DNA of 42,557 bases from NCBI GenBank assembly GCA_036824045.1, contig DAITAZ010000031.1, positions 1 through 42,557 on the forward strand, in the 5' to 3' direction. This document shows positions 7,809-16,997 of the stretch, in pieces. Under the pieces are notes generated by a model, which was given only the letters and a program-made list of their open reading frames with translations, made no database searches and was not told where the DNA came from. Within the stretch, counting starts at the first letter, position 1. Each line of letters opens with the position of its first letter. The translations under genes and the position numbers were made by a program. This stretch comes from DAITAZ01 sp036824045. GTDB lineage: Bacteria; Pseudomonadota; Gammaproteobacteria; Burkholderiales; Rhodocyclaceae.

Positions 7809-9596
7809 TCAGACCTTGGCGGAATCGGACTGGCGCACGCGGATGTGCAGTTCCCGCAACTGCTTTTCGTCCACCGGGCTCGGCGCGTTGGTGAGCAGGC
7901 ACTGGGCGCGCTGGGTTTTGGGGAAGGCGATCACGTCGCGGATGGACTCGGCGCCCGCCATCATGGTGACGATCCGGTCCAGGCCGAAGGCCAGGCCGCC
8001 GTGGGGCGGGGCGCCGTATTTGAGGGCGTCGAGCAGGAAGCCGAACTTGGCTTGTTGTTCCTCCGGCCCGATGTTGAGGGCGTCGAACACCTTTTCCTGC
8101 ACGTCAGCCCGGTGAATACGCACCGAGCCGCCGCCGATCTCCCAGCCGTTCAGGGCCAGGTCGTAGGCCTTGGCCAGGCACCGCCCCGGCTCGGTGGTCA
8201 TGAAGGCCTCGTGGCCGTCCTTGGGGGAGGTGAAGGGGTGGTGGCAGGCGCTCCAGCGTTTTTCGTCCTCGTCGTACTCGAACATGGGGAAATCCACCAC
8301 CCACAGGGGTTCCCAGGCCTTGCCGTTGACGAAGCCCTTTTCGTGCCCGAGCTTGACGCGCAGGGCGCCCAGGGCGTCATTGACGACCTTGGCCTTGTCG
8401 GCGCCAAAGAAGATCAGATCGCCGGACTGGGCGCCGGTGCGCTCGACGATGGTGCGCAGGGCGTTCTGGTGGATGTTCTTGACGATGGGGGACTGCAGCC
8501 CGGATTCATTGAGCTGGCTGGCGTCATTGACCTTGATGTAGGCCAGGCCCTTGGCGCCGTAGATGCCGACAAACTTGGTGTACTCGTCGATCTCGCCGCG
8601 GGTCAGGCTGGCCCCGCCGGGCACGCGCAGGGCGGCCACCCGGCCGCCTTCCGAGTTGGCGACGCCCGCAAACACCTTGAAGGCCACGTCCTTGACCGCG
8701 TCGGTCACCTCGGTCAGTTCCAGGGTGACGCGCAGGTCGGGCTTGTCGGAGCCGAAGCGGCTCATGGCGTCGGCGTAGCTCATCCGCGGGAAGGGGTTGG
8801 GCAGATCGACGGCCAGGACTTCCTTGAATACGGTGCGGATCATCTCTTCCATGATGGCGGTGATTTCCGCCTCGCCCAGGAAGGAGGTCTCGATATCCAC
8901 CTGGGTGAATTCGGGCTGGCGGTCGGCGCGCAGATCCTCGTCCCGGAAACACTTGGTGATCTGGTAGTAGCGGTCGAAGCCGGCAACCATGAGCAACTGC
9001 TTGAAGAGCTGGGGGGACTGGGGCAGGGCGAAGAACTGTCCGTGATGCACGCGGGAGGGCACCAGGTAGTCGCGTGCGCCTTCCGGCGTGCTCTTGGTGA
9101 GCATGGGCGTTTCGATGTCCACGAAGCCCTGGCTGTCCAGGAAGCGGCGGAAGGCCATGGCGGTCTTGTAGCGCAGCATCAGGTTCCTGGCCATCTGCGG
9201 GCGGCGCAGGTCGATGACCCGGTGGGTGAGGCGCACGTTTTCCGACAGGTTCTCGTCATCCAGCGGGAAGGGGGGCGTCACCGCGGGGTTGAGCACTTCC
9301 AGCTCATGGGCCAGCACTTCGATCTCGCCACTGGCGATGTTGGCATTCGTGGTGCCTTCGGGGCGCCGACGGACCTTGCCCACCACCTTGAGCACGAACT
9401 CATTGCGCACGCTTTCGGCCAGCTCGAACATCTCCGGCCGGTCCGGGTCGCACACCACCTGCACCAGGCCTTCCCGGTCGCGCAGGTCGATGAAAATCAC
9501 GCCGCCATGGTCGCGCCGGCGGTGCGCCCAGCCGAAGAGGGTGACAATCTGGTCCAGGTAGGCCGTGTCGATGCGGCCGCAGTAGTCAGTACGCAT
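7809..9596 (-). CDS. aspS: Aspartyl-tRNA synthetase, probably non-discriminating
   Basis: 595 residues, full length for bacterial AspRS. An N-terminal OB anticodon-binding domain (GWAHRRRDHGGVIFIDLRDREG region, about 20-43) is followed by the class II core with motif 2 FRDEDLRADRQPEFTQ, an inserted GAD domain, and motif 3 GLAFGLDRIV. His30 in RRDHGG and Gly81 in RRPEGTTN match the anticodon-loop residues of non-discriminating AspRS (as in Pseudomonas), where E. coli has Leu and Lys. It would therefore charge tRNA-Asp and tRNA-Asn with aspartate, and need GatCAB. It forms an operon with DUF502 and fmdB upstream and has its own terminator. Confidence 0.97.
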   Translation of the reverse strand: MRTDYCGRIDTAYLDQIVTLFGWAHRRRDHGGVIFIDLRDREGLVQVVCDPDRPEMFELAESVRNEFVLKVVGKVRRRPEGTTNANIASGEIEVLAHELEVLNPAVTPPFPLDDENLSENVRLTHRVIDLRRPQMARNLMLRYKTAMAFRRFLDSQGFVDIETPMLTKSTPEGARDYLVPSRVHHGQFFALPQSPQLFKQLLMVAGFDRYYQITKCFRDEDLRADRQPEFTQVDIETSFLGEAEITAIMEEMIRTVFKEVLAVDLPNPFPRMSYADAMSRFGSDKPDLRVTLELTEVTDAVKDVAFKVFAGVANSEGGRVAALRVPGGASLTRGEIDEYTKFVGIYGAKGLAYIKVNDASQLNESGLQSPIVKNIHQNALRTIVERTGAQSGDLIFFGADKAKVVNDALGALRVKLGHEKGFVNGKAWEPLWVVDFPMFEYDEDEKRWSACHHPFTSPKDGHEAFMTTEPGRCLAKAYDLALNGWEIGGGSVRIHRADVQEKVFDALNIGPEEQQAKFGFLLDALKYGAPPHGGLAFGLDRIVTMMAGAESIRDVIAFPKTQRAQCLLTNAPSPVDEKQLRELHIRVRQSDSAKV

Positions 9597-9663
9597 GATG
9601 TGTTCCGTTAGGGCGCCCGACGCGCGCGGCGACGGGCGGTGAGTCGATCTCGGGTTGGAGGGT

Positions 9664-10281
9664 TCAGTGGGTTTCGGCTTTGGCGGTGCGGCGCTGGGGC
9701 GGCGCCACCACCCCCATGGAAATGATGTACTTCAGCGCTTCATCCACGCTCATGTCCAGTTCGATGGCGTCCTCCGCGGGCAGCATCAGGAAAAAGCCGG
9801 AGGTGGGGTTGGGCGTGGTGGGGACATAGACGCTGACATAGTTTCCCGGCAGGTGCTTGGCCGCATCCCCGCCCGGGTGGCCGGTGAGGAAGGCGATGGT
9901 CCAGGCGTCCCGTCGCGGGTATTCGATGAGCAGGGCCTTGCGGAAGGCCTGGCCGTTGCTGGCCAGCAAGGTGTCGGAAACCTGCTTGACGCTGCGATAG
10001 ATGGCGTTGACCACGGGAATCCGCGCCAGCATGCCTTCCCAGATCAGGATCAGGCGCTGACCGAGGAAGTTGGCGGCCACCAGTCCGGTGAGCAGCACCA
10101 CCAGCAGCGTGAGGATGACCCCCACGCCCGGAATGTGGAACCCGAGCAGATTTTCCGGCCGCAGGAAAGCGGGCACCAGCAGCAGCGACTGATCGAGCGT
10201 GCTGACGATGAGATGCAACACCCAGCCGGTGATGGCCAGTGGAATCCAGATCAGCAGGCCGGTGATGAAATACTTTTTCAT
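9664..10281 (-). CDS. DUF502 family membrane protein
   Basis: 205 residues. Two N-terminal hydrophobic segments (about 5-27 and 55-75) bracket a DQSLLLVPAFL loop, followed by GMLARIPVVNAIYRSVKQV and a soluble C-terminal domain with YPRRDAWTIAFLTG and VPTTPNPTSGFFLMLP, all typical of DUF502. The molecular function of the family is not established. It lies between fmdB and aspS, 67 bp from aspS on the same strand, an arrangement common in betaproteobacteria, so it is read here as part of that operon. Confidence 0.92.
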   Translation of the reverse strand: MKKYFITGLLIWIPLAITGWVLHLIVSTLDQSLLLVPAFLRPENLLGFHIPGVGVILTLLVVLLTGLVAANFLGQRLILIWEGMLARIPVVNAIYRSVKQVSDTLLASNGQAFRKALLIEYPRRDAWTIAFLTGHPGGDAAKHLPGNYVSVYVPTTPNPTSGFFLMLPAEDAIELDMSVDEALKYIISMGVVAPPQRRTAKAETH

Positions 10282-10424
10282 GGGTTAGGCGGTGAGGCTC
10301 CATCAGGCCATGTGGCCCGGCAGCGTAAACGGCAACGGGCGCCGCTGTGGGCGCCCAGATCTGGCGCCCTGCACGCGGGCGCCGGGACTGCGTGGCTCAG
10401 GACGTGCGGCTGAGCCTGTCGTGC

Positions 10425-10685
10425 TCAGCTTGCCTCGGCGGCGGGGCAGGCCTGGCAGGCCCCCGCACCGCAGGGAGGCGTCTCGGTCTTGGCCGGTTTG
10501 GCACCGCCCTTGAAGTCGGTGGCGTACCAGCCGCTACCCTTGAGCTGGAAGCCGGCGGCTGACAGCATCTTGGAAAATGTTTCCTTGCCACACTCCGGGC
10601 ACACCGTGTGGGGGGCATCGGAATGCTTTTGCAGGTATTCTTTCTGGAAGCCGCAGTCGCTGCAGCGATACTCGTAGATCGGCAT
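10425..10685 (-). CDS. FmdB-family zinc-ribbon protein
   Basis: 86 residues, starting MPIYEYRCSDCG. Two CxxC knuckles (CSDC at about 8-11 and CPEC around 34-37) form a zinc ribbon. A C-terminal tail with CGAGACQACP carries further cysteines. FmdB-type proteins are small, putatively regulatory zinc proteins; the name comes from a formamidase-linked gene and does not give the function here. It is the first gene of the probable fmdB-DUF502-aspS operon, with a TATAAT element 23 bp upstream of the start. Confidence 0.92.
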   Translation of the reverse strand: MPIYEYRCSDCGFQKEYLQKHSDAPHTVCPECGKETFSKMLSAAGFQLKGSGWYATDFKGGAKPAKTETPPCGAGACQACPAAEAS

Positions 10686-10708
10686 GTGTCTCTCCGGCAG
10701 AACGCTGA

Positions 10709-10714
10709 ATTATA
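10709..10714 (-). promoter_or_regulatory. Candidate -10 box for the fmdB-DUF502-aspS operon
   Basis: A perfect TATAAT on the minus strand, 23 bp upstream of the fmdB start codon. No good -35 hexamer is seen at 16-18 bp spacing, so the assignment rests on the -10 and its position. Confidence 0.5.
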
Positions 10715-10814
10715 GCTAGGCGGATGCTAACCCGGAACAAGGGTGCGATGCAGCATTCGCTTGCGCAACCCCACGGGAGATGTGGGCCGGTCGCCGGATT
10801 TCAAGCCCCGCATG

Positions 10815-11684
10815 CTACAGCCGCTGCAGGTAGGCGTCGGTCAGGGGTTTGCCCCACACCAGGGCCAGTACCCCCGCCGCCGCCAGATAGGGGCCGAAGG
10901 GGATGGGAATTTCCCGGCCGCGACGGGCGATGACGATGAGTCCCAGCCCGACCACGGCGCCCACCATGGAAGAAAGCAGAACGGTCAGCGGCAGCATCTC
11001 CCAGCCCAGCCAGGCGCCGATGGCCGCCAGCAGCTTGAAATCCCCGTAGCCCATGCCTTCCTTGCCGGTGGCGAGCTTGAACAGCCAATACACCGACCAC
11101 AGGGTCAGGTAGCCCGCCGTGGCGCCGATCACCGCTGCGGGCAAGGGCGCGAACATTCCCTTGATGTTGACCAGCAGCCCGAGCCACAGCAGCGGAAGTG
11201 TGATGGCGTCGGGCAAAAGGGTTGTGTCCAGGTCGATGAAGGTGAGCGCGATCAGCGCCCAGACGAACACCACTGCCGCGGCGGCCTGCCAGCCGGGGCC
11301 GAAGTGCCAGGCGATGGCGCCGGAGAGCGCGGCGGTGAGCAGTTCGATCAGGGGGTAGCGCGGGCTGATGGGGGCCTTGCACTGGCGGCAGCGGCCCTGC
11401 AGGACGAGGTAGCTCAGCACCGGGATGTTTTCCAGCGCGGTGATGGCGTGTCCGCACTGATTGCAGCGGGAGCGGGGGGTTGCGAGGTTGAAAGGCTCGC
11501 CCGGGGGCAGCTCCTCGCCCCGGATCTCGGCTGCCTGGGCCTGCCATTCCCGCTCCATCATGACAGGCAGGCGCAGAATCACCACGTTCAGAAAGCTTCC
11601 GACCAGCAGGCCAAGCATTGCGCAAAGGCTGGAGAAGACGACAGGTTGCAGGGCGGTTTGGGCGATCTCGGGCAGGGGGCTCAT
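10815..11684 (-). CDS. pilD: Type IV prepilin peptidase / N-methyltransferase
   Basis: 289 residues. The N-terminal region has LGLLVGSFLNVVILRLP and the four cysteines of the zinc-type methylase domain: CNQC (74, 77) and CRQC (99, 102). The aspartyl peptidase domain follows, with Asp151 in FIDLDTTLLPD and Asp215 in GYGDFK, the two catalytic aspartates of A24 peptidases. About eight membrane helices are visible. It removes the leader of type IV pilins and type II secretion pseudopilins and methylates the new N-terminus. pilC lies 102 bp upstream on the same strand. The usual neighbours pilB and coaE are absent from the window. Confidence 0.95.
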   Translation of the reverse strand: MSPLPEIAQTALQPVVFSSLCAMLGLLVGSFLNVVILRLPVMMEREWQAQAAEIRGEELPPGEPFNLATPRSRCNQCGHAITALENIPVLSYLVLQGRCRQCKAPISPRYPLIELLTAALSGAIAWHFGPGWQAAAAVVFVWALIALTFIDLDTTLLPDAITLPLLWLGLLVNIKGMFAPLPAAVIGATAGYLTLWSVYWLFKLATGKEGMGYGDFKLLAAIGAWLGWEMLPLTVLLSSMVGAVVGLGLIVIARRGREIPIPFGPYLAAAGVLALVWGKPLTDAYLQRL

Positions 11685-11786
11685 GGGGAATCTGGGCGGG
11701 CAGGAGGGTGAAACAGTGGCGGGGGGCGGAGAGCCGTCTGGGCCCGGACCGGCTGTGCCGTGCGTCCGGGCCGACGGGCTGTCCGG

Positions 11787-13037
11787 TCAGACTACGGCGG
11801 CGACCTTGAAGATGGGCAGATACATGGCCACAACCAGGCCGCCGATCACGGTGCCCAAAAATACCATGATCAGGGGCTCCAGCAGGCTGGACATGCCGGC
11901 CACCGCGTCGTCCACCTCGCCCTCGTAGAACTCGGCGATCTTGCTCAGCATGGTGTCCAACTGGCCGGATTCTTCGCCGATGGAAACCATCTGCACCATC
12001 ATGCCCGGGAACACGCCCGTGTTGTGCATGGAACTGGTGAGGCTGGAGCCGGTGCTGACATCCGACTGGATCTGCCGGGTAGCCGCTTTATACACCGCGT
12101 TGCCGGCAGCGCCGCCCACCGAGTCCAGCGCCTCGATCAACGGCACCCCTGCGGCAAACATGGTGGAAAGGGTTCGGGCCCAGCGGGCGAGCACCGCCTT
12201 GCGCACGATTTCACCGATCACGGGGGCCTTCAGGATGGCCTGGTCAAAACGCACCCGCAGGGTGGGGGATTTTTTCCAGGCGTACATCAGCGCCGCCACC
12301 CCCGCGCCGGCGACGGCCAGCATGTAGGGCCAGTTGTTGACGAAAGCATCGGACATCGCTAGCACCGCCATGGTCGGGGCTGGCAGATCGGCGCCGAAGC
12401 TGCTGAATACCTTCTTGAACTCGGGGATCACGAAGATCAGGATCACCGCCGTAACGATCATCGCCACGCCCACTACTGCGGTGGGGTAGAACATCGCGGA
12501 CTTGATCTTGCTCTTGATGGCGAGGATCTTTTCCTTGTAGGTCGCCAGGCGATCGAGCAACGTGTCGAGAATACCCGCCTGCTCGCCGGCAGCCACCAGG
12601 TTGCAGAACAGGGCGTCGAAGTGTTGCGGGTGCTTGCGGAAGGCCTGGGAGAGGCTGCTGCCGGTTTCCACGTCGGCCTTGATGGTGTTGAGCAGCCGCG
12701 ACAGGGCCTGATTGGTGGTGCCTTTGGCGGTGATGTCGAAGGACTGCAGCAGCGGCACGCCGGACTTGAGCATTGTTGCCAGTTGCCGGGTGAACATGGT
12801 GATGTCCTTTTCCGCCACCCGGTCGCCAAAGCCCTTGAAACCGGACTGCTTCTTCACCTTGCTGACGGTCACCCCCTGGCGGCGCAGGGTGGCGCGCACC
12901 ACCGCCTCGGAAGGGGCGCGCAGTTCGCCGCGTACCGGTTTCCCGGCCTTGTCCCGGCCTTCCCAGGCAAAGCTCTGGTCCTGGTCGTATCGGGCTGAGG
13001 TCGGCCGGCGCGGCGCCGCCTTGGTTGCAACGGACAT
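11787..13037 (-). CDS. pilC: Type IV pilus inner-membrane platform protein
   Basis: 416 residues, normal for PilC. It opens with an FAWEGRDKAGKPVRGELRAPSE segment (PilC/GspF N-terminal domain), then two repeated T2SSF domains at about 85-208 and 288-410, each with the conserved pattern LSRLLNTIKADVETGSSLSQAFRKHP / QIQSDVSTGSSLTSSMHNTG and followed by GEQAGILDTLLDRLA / GEESGQLDTMLSKIA. Three membrane helices are visible. PilC couples the PilB/PilT motors to pilus assembly in the inner membrane. It is followed by pilD. Confidence 0.96.
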   Translation of the reverse strand: MSVATKAAPRRPTSARYDQDQSFAWEGRDKAGKPVRGELRAPSEAVVRATLRRQGVTVSKVKKQSGFKGFGDRVAEKDITMFTRQLATMLKSGVPLLQSFDITAKGTTNQALSRLLNTIKADVETGSSLSQAFRKHPQHFDALFCNLVAAGEQAGILDTLLDRLATYKEKILAIKSKIKSAMFYPTAVVGVAMIVTAVILIFVIPEFKKVFSSFGADLPAPTMAVLAMSDAFVNNWPYMLAVAGAGVAALMYAWKKSPTLRVRFDQAILKAPVIGEIVRKAVLARWARTLSTMFAAGVPLIEALDSVGGAAGNAVYKAATRQIQSDVSTGSSLTSSMHNTGVFPGMMVQMVSIGEESGQLDTMLSKIAEFYEGEVDDAVAGMSSLLEPLIMVFLGTVIGGLVVAMYLPIFKVAAVV

Positions 13038-13113
13038 AATCCTGGTCTCCCGCTGGTTGCCCGCCGCGTCCCGCGGCAGCGCATCTGTGAGCGATCGGGC
13101 GTCGTGCGCCGGC

Positions 13114-14430
13114 TCAGGCGTCGGGCCTGAACAGGCGTACCGTCTTCACCTTGCGGTCTTCGGTGTGCACCACTTCGACATGCACGCCGGCAATGCGCAG
13201 GCTGACGCCACCATCCGGGATGTCCTCGAAGTGCTCGAGTATCAACCCGTTAAGTGTTTTCGGCCCATCCAGCGGAAGGTTGAGGTCGAGGGCGCGGTTG
13301 AGTTCGCGCAGAGGCCGGGTGCCGTCCACCACGACGGTGCCTTGGGCATCCCAGCGCAGGGCACGATTGCCACCCGGGTGGCTGGAGGTGAACTTGCCGA
13401 TCATCTCCTCGATGATGTCCTCGAGGGTGATCAGGCCCAGCAGGTCGCCATACTCATCCACCACCAGCGCCATCCGTTCCTGTTTTTCCTGGAAGTACTG
13501 GAGCTGGGTATAGATGGGAGTGGAGGCGGGGATGAAATAGGGCTTGGACAGTTCCGCCCGCAGCCGCTCCCGGTCCAGATCGCCTGCCAGGGCCGCGCCC
13601 ATCAGCCGGCGCAGGTGGACGATCCCGAGCACGTTGCCCGGCTCATCCTCGTACACCAGCAGGCGGGTGTGATAACTCGTGGCCAGTTGCTCGCGAATGG
13701 CCTCCAGCGGGGCCGCCAGATCGATGGCTTCGATGCTGCCACGGGGGGTCATCGCATCTTCGACGGTGATGCCTTCGAGATCGAAGAGGTTGAGCAGGAT
13801 GCTGTGGTGTTTTCGCGGAATGAAGTTGCCCGACTCCAGCACCAGGGCGCGCAGTTCTTCCAGCGAGAGCGAGGTGTGGTCATGCCCCTGGGCGCGCTTG
13901 AGCCGCAGGGCGCCAAGCATGGCATTGACGAAGAGGTTGACGAACCAGATGACCGGGCTGACCAGGCGCAGCAGGGGGCGGAGGATGTATGCGGAAAACG
14001 GAGCCAGGGTGTCGGGATAGTTGGCACCGATCACCTTTGGTGTGATCTCGGCGAACACCAGGATGAGGAAGGACACCAGCAGGGTGGCGGTGCCCAGCAC
14101 CCATTTTTCCTCGCCGAACAGTTCGCCCGAGAGATAGCCCGCCAGGGTGGCGGTGGCGGCATTGATCAGCGTGTTGAACAGCAACACCACGCCCAGCAGG
14201 CGGTCGGTCTGGCCCAGCAACTCCAGCACCAGCCGTGCTCCGCGCTCGCCACGGCCGGCGGCCGCCTTGAGCCGATAGCGGTTGGTCGCCATCATGGCGG
14301 TTTCCGCCATTGCAAAAAAACCGGAAAGAACCAGCAAGACGCCCAGCGCGGCGAACTGCGCTGCTAAGGGGATATCGTCCAAGAACGGGGAGGCATGGGA
14401 AAGGAGGGAGCAGTATCCGAATGGCTCCAC
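13114..14430 (-). CDS. CNNM / CBS / CorC-domain membrane protein (CorB, YfjD-like)
   Basis: 438 residues. Residues about 25-200 are a DUF21/CNNM membrane domain (FFAMAETAMMATNRYRLK motif), followed by paired CBS domains (DAMTPRGSIEAIDL; LVVDEYGDLLGLITLEDIIEEMIG) and a C-terminal CorC_HlyC domain. Proteins of this type are linked to Mg2+/Co2+ efflux or polyamine export. The GTG at 14430 is the only start that keeps a reasonable N-terminus, but it lacks a clear ribosome binding site; a TTG 48 bp further in is an alternative. It lies 76 bp upstream of pilC on the same strand, where pilB might have been expected. Confidence 0.9.
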   Translation of the reverse strand: MEPFGYCSLLSHASPFLDDIPLAAQFAALGVLLVLSGFFAMAETAMMATNRYRLKAAAGRGERGARLVLELLGQTDRLLGVVLLFNTLINAATATLAGYLSGELFGEEKWVLGTATLLVSFLILVFAEITPKVIGANYPDTLAPFSAYILRPLLRLVSPVIWFVNLFVNAMLGALRLKRAQGHDHTSLSLEELRALVLESGNFIPRKHHSILLNLFDLEGITVEDAMTPRGSIEAIDLAAPLEAIREQLATSYHTRLLVYEDEPGNVLGIVHLRRLMGAALAGDLDRERLRAELSKPYFIPASTPIYTQLQYFQEKQERMALVVDEYGDLLGLITLEDIIEEMIGKFTSSHPGGNRALRWDAQGTVVVDGTRPLRELNRALDLNLPLDGPKTLNGLILEHFEDIPDGGVSLRIAGVHVEVVHTEDRKVKTVRLFRPDA

Positions 14431-14496
14431 GGCCTGTCAAGCCGGGTAGGGTGGCGAAATTGCCGGTTCAATTGTTTTGAGCGTTATTGCTGCGTC

Positions 14497-14526
14497 TTGC
14501 CCTGCCAGCGGATGGTCGCCTATTAT
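14497..14526 (+). promoter_or_regulatory. Candidate sigma-70 promoter for the PLD lipoprotein gene
   Basis: TTGCCC (14497-14502) and TATTAT (14521-14526) are separated by 18 bp, about 90 bp upstream of the ATG at 14618, in the space between two divergent genes. Confidence 0.4.
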
Positions 14527-14617
14527 GCCTTCGGGCAATCGGGTCCTCATTGATCATCGGCGCAGCCGGGCGTACGTCCCGGGGCGCTTTCCCCCACCCC
14601 TATCAAAGAGCCAGAAC

Positions 14618-16951
14618 ATGATCTCCCGGCGAATTTCCTTCCTCGGCGCGGCACTGGCCGCCGCCTTTGCAGCCGGCTGTGCAACCCAGCCCGGCCAGAG
14701 TCCGGGTGCCCCCGGCTTGTTCGATCCGGATCCGGCCAACACCTTCGAGCGACGGATTCAGGATGCCGCTTCGGTCGCGCCCATCCACCCCGCTTCGGTG
14801 CAGCTCGTGACCGACAACGACGAGGCCTTCAAAGCCAAGATCAACCTGGTCGAGCGCGCCAGCCAGTCGCTCGATCTGGTTTATTACATCTACGGTGACG
14901 ATTACTCCTCCTCCCGGATGAGCGAAGCGCTGATCGCGGCGGCCAAGCGGGGGGTCAAGGTGCGCTTGCTGGTGGATTACGCCACCAACTACGCGCGGCT
15001 CGACCTGTTCGGCTATCTGGAATCCCAGGGCGGCGGCAACCTGGAAGTGCGTTTCTACGGTCGCCCCAGCCGCAACATCGTGCGTAACGCGGCTTACATG
15101 ACCCTCGGCTGCGGTCGCGCCGACCCGCCCCCGGGGGACAACTGCTCCGCGGAACGGATGGCGAAGATCGACTTGCTGTTCGACGGCGAGCGCATCAACG
15201 GCGAATCGGCCGAGCGGCGCAACATCTCCAACGTCAACACCGGGGCTTCGGGGTTGTTCCTCTCCGGCCTCTACGCCAAGCGCCCGGACATCATGGCGCT
15301 GGCGGTGCAGCAGGGCCAGACACTGGACCGCAAGGCCATGACCGACGCGCTGGCCACGGCGGCGCCCATTGGCCGGGAGGACCTGCGCCAGGTGGGACGC
15401 TCCTTCTGGCGGGCCAGCACCGGCAATGCCTTTGCCCGCGTGCAGGGGCAGGTGGCCCTGATGTTCGCGTTCGCGGCCTATGGCGACCGGCTCAACCCGC
15501 TGGTCAAGCAGATGGAAGCCTTCATGCCGCCGGCGCGGGACATGGGCCCCGAGACGGTACGGGACTGGGACCACCTCTCGGACTTCACCCACCACAAGCT
15601 GCTGCTGGCGGATGATCGCTGGCTGACGATGGGGGGGCGCAACGTGGAGGACAGTTACCACATGCGGCTCAACAAGCTTTCCGACAAGTATGTGTTCATG
15701 GACACGGACGTGGTGGTGGATCTCTCCGACGCCGGCGGCGAAGGCCGGGCTGTGGGCTACAGCTTTGACGGGCTGTGGGAGTTCGACCGCATGGTGGCCA
15801 CGCTCAAGGAAGTTCGCGCCCATGCGCCCAACGATTTCGTTGCCAACGCGGAGGTGCTGAAGACGGTCACCGAACAGTGCAGCAAGCGGGTTTCGCCCGC
15901 CCGGCGCGAGTCCTGCGTGGCCACCGAATTCGAAAACCGGGCTTTGCCCCGGGCCGCCCGGGAGCAGAAGGCCGGCGAAGCGATGGCGCGCAACGCCGCT
16001 GTGTATGCCAGGGAGTATGCGCCCACGCAGCCAGCCAGCCACGGACCGAGCTTTGCCGCCGAAGGCAAGAGCTTGCTGGCCTATCTGGAGAACCTGCCTT
16101 TCGACCCGGACACCAACGAGCCGGACCGGGTGCGCTTCTACGGCGCTTCCGCGGGTGAGCCGCAGGGCTCCGCCAAGGGTATCCATGCCGCCTGGTTCGA
16201 TCTGCTCACCCGTGCCTGCGACGGCGCGAGCGCGCAGCACCCGAAGCGGGTCATCTTCCACAACGCGTATTTCTTCCCTTCCGCGGACACCTTTGCCCAG
16301 TTGCAGAAGCTGTGGTCCGGTCAGACGGATTGCTCGAACGTGACGGTGACGGTGCTGACCAACTCCATTGAGACCACCGACCTCAATGTGGTCAACATCT
16401 TCGCCCGGCACAGCACCAAGGCGTTTCTGGAGCGGGTGGGGCCCGCCGCCGCCAAGGGGCCCAAGTTCCAGTACTTCGAGTACACCCGGCCCGCGGGCGC
16501 GGACAAGGCGTCGTCCTTGCACACCAAGCTCACCCTGGTGGGGGATGACCTGATCGTCGGTTCGGCCAATGCCGATGTGCGCAGCCTGATGATGGACAGC
16601 AACAATGCGATGCTGATTCGCGGTTCGGACGGGCTGCGCAGGCAGTATCTGGAATGGCTGGACGGCCTCCTCGCCGACCGGGGCAAGGTGCGGGAAGTCA
16701 CGCCCAGCCTCATCGGCACGCCCCGGGAAACCATGGTCAAGGAGGATATGGCGACGCTGGACGCCATCGCTGCCAAGTACCGTGCCGAGCGCTTCCTGGA
16801 CGATGCCCAGGAGGCGACGGTGAAGAAGCGGTTTGCCGAACTCCTGGATGCCGCGTATGCCCTGACCCGCCAGGCGCTGGACCCGAGCGCTCCGGAGTCC
16901 GAACGCCGTAACGCCCAACAGACTTTCAACGATCTGTTCAAACCCATCTGA
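14618..16951 (+). CDS. Phospholipase D-superfamily lipoprotein (cardiolipin synthase-like)
   Basis: 777 residues from the ATG at 14618. The N-terminus MISRRISFLG then AALAAAFAAG precedes Cys21, a lipobox-like site, so the protein is probably a lipoprotein. Two PLD catalytic motifs are present: H325-H-K327-LLLA-D332 followed by GGRN, and H635-T-K637 followed by VGDDLIVGSANAD. The second has five rather than four residues between Lys and Asp. This arrangement is that of phosphatidyltransferases and phospholipases of the ClsC/YmdC type, but the protein is about 250-300 residues longer, with a large insert between about 60 and 300. Substrate is not shown. It is monocistronic, followed by a very strong inverted repeat. 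Confidence 0.85.
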   Translation: MISRRISFLGAALAAAFAAGCATQPGQSPGAPGLFDPDPANTFERRIQDAASVAPIHPASVQLVTDNDEAFKAKINLVERASQSLDLVYYIYGDDYSSSRMSEALIAAAKRGVKVRLLVDYATNYARLDLFGYLESQGGGNLEVRFYGRPSRNIVRNAAYMTLGCGRADPPPGDNCSAERMAKIDLLFDGERINGESAERRNISNVNTGASGLFLSGLYAKRPDIMALAVQQGQTLDRKAMTDALATAAPIGREDLRQVGRSFWRASTGNAFARVQGQVALMFAFAAYGDRLNPLVKQMEAFMPPARDMGPETVRDWDHLSDFTHHKLLLADDRWLTMGGRNVEDSYHMRLNKLSDKYVFMDTDVVVDLSDAGGEGRAVGYSFDGLWEFDRMVATLKEVRAHAPNDFVANAEVLKTVTEQCSKRVSPARRESCVATEFENRALPRAAREQKAGEAMARNAAVYAREYAPTQPASHGPSFAAEGKSLLAYLENLPFDPDTNEPDRVRFYGASAGEPQGSAKGIHAAWFDLLTRACDGASAQHPKRVIFHNAYFFPSADTFAQLQKLWSGQTDCSNVTVTVLTNSIETTDLNVVNIFARHSTKAFLERVGPAAAKGPKFQYFEYTRPAGADKASSLHTKLTLVGDDLIVGSANADVRSLMMDSNNAMLIRGSDGLRRQYLEWLDGLLADRGKVREVTPSLIGTPRETMVKEDMATLDAIAAKYRAERFLDDAQEATVKKRFAELLDAAYALTRQALDPSAPESERRNAQQTFNDLFKPI

Positions 16952-16997
16952 GGCGAAGCGGGGGCGGCGTGGGCCGTTCCCGCCGCCTTGCTGCATG

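Noticed and set aside
10349..10370. GGGCGCC-flanked AGATCT near-palindrome between fmdB and DUF502
   Set aside because: Off by one base, in a region of repeated GGGCGCC with high G+C; chance symmetry is likely.
14603..16996. 797-codon frame antisense to the PLD gene
   Set aside because: Shadow of the plus-strand coding sequence; no family resemblance and no plausible start signal.
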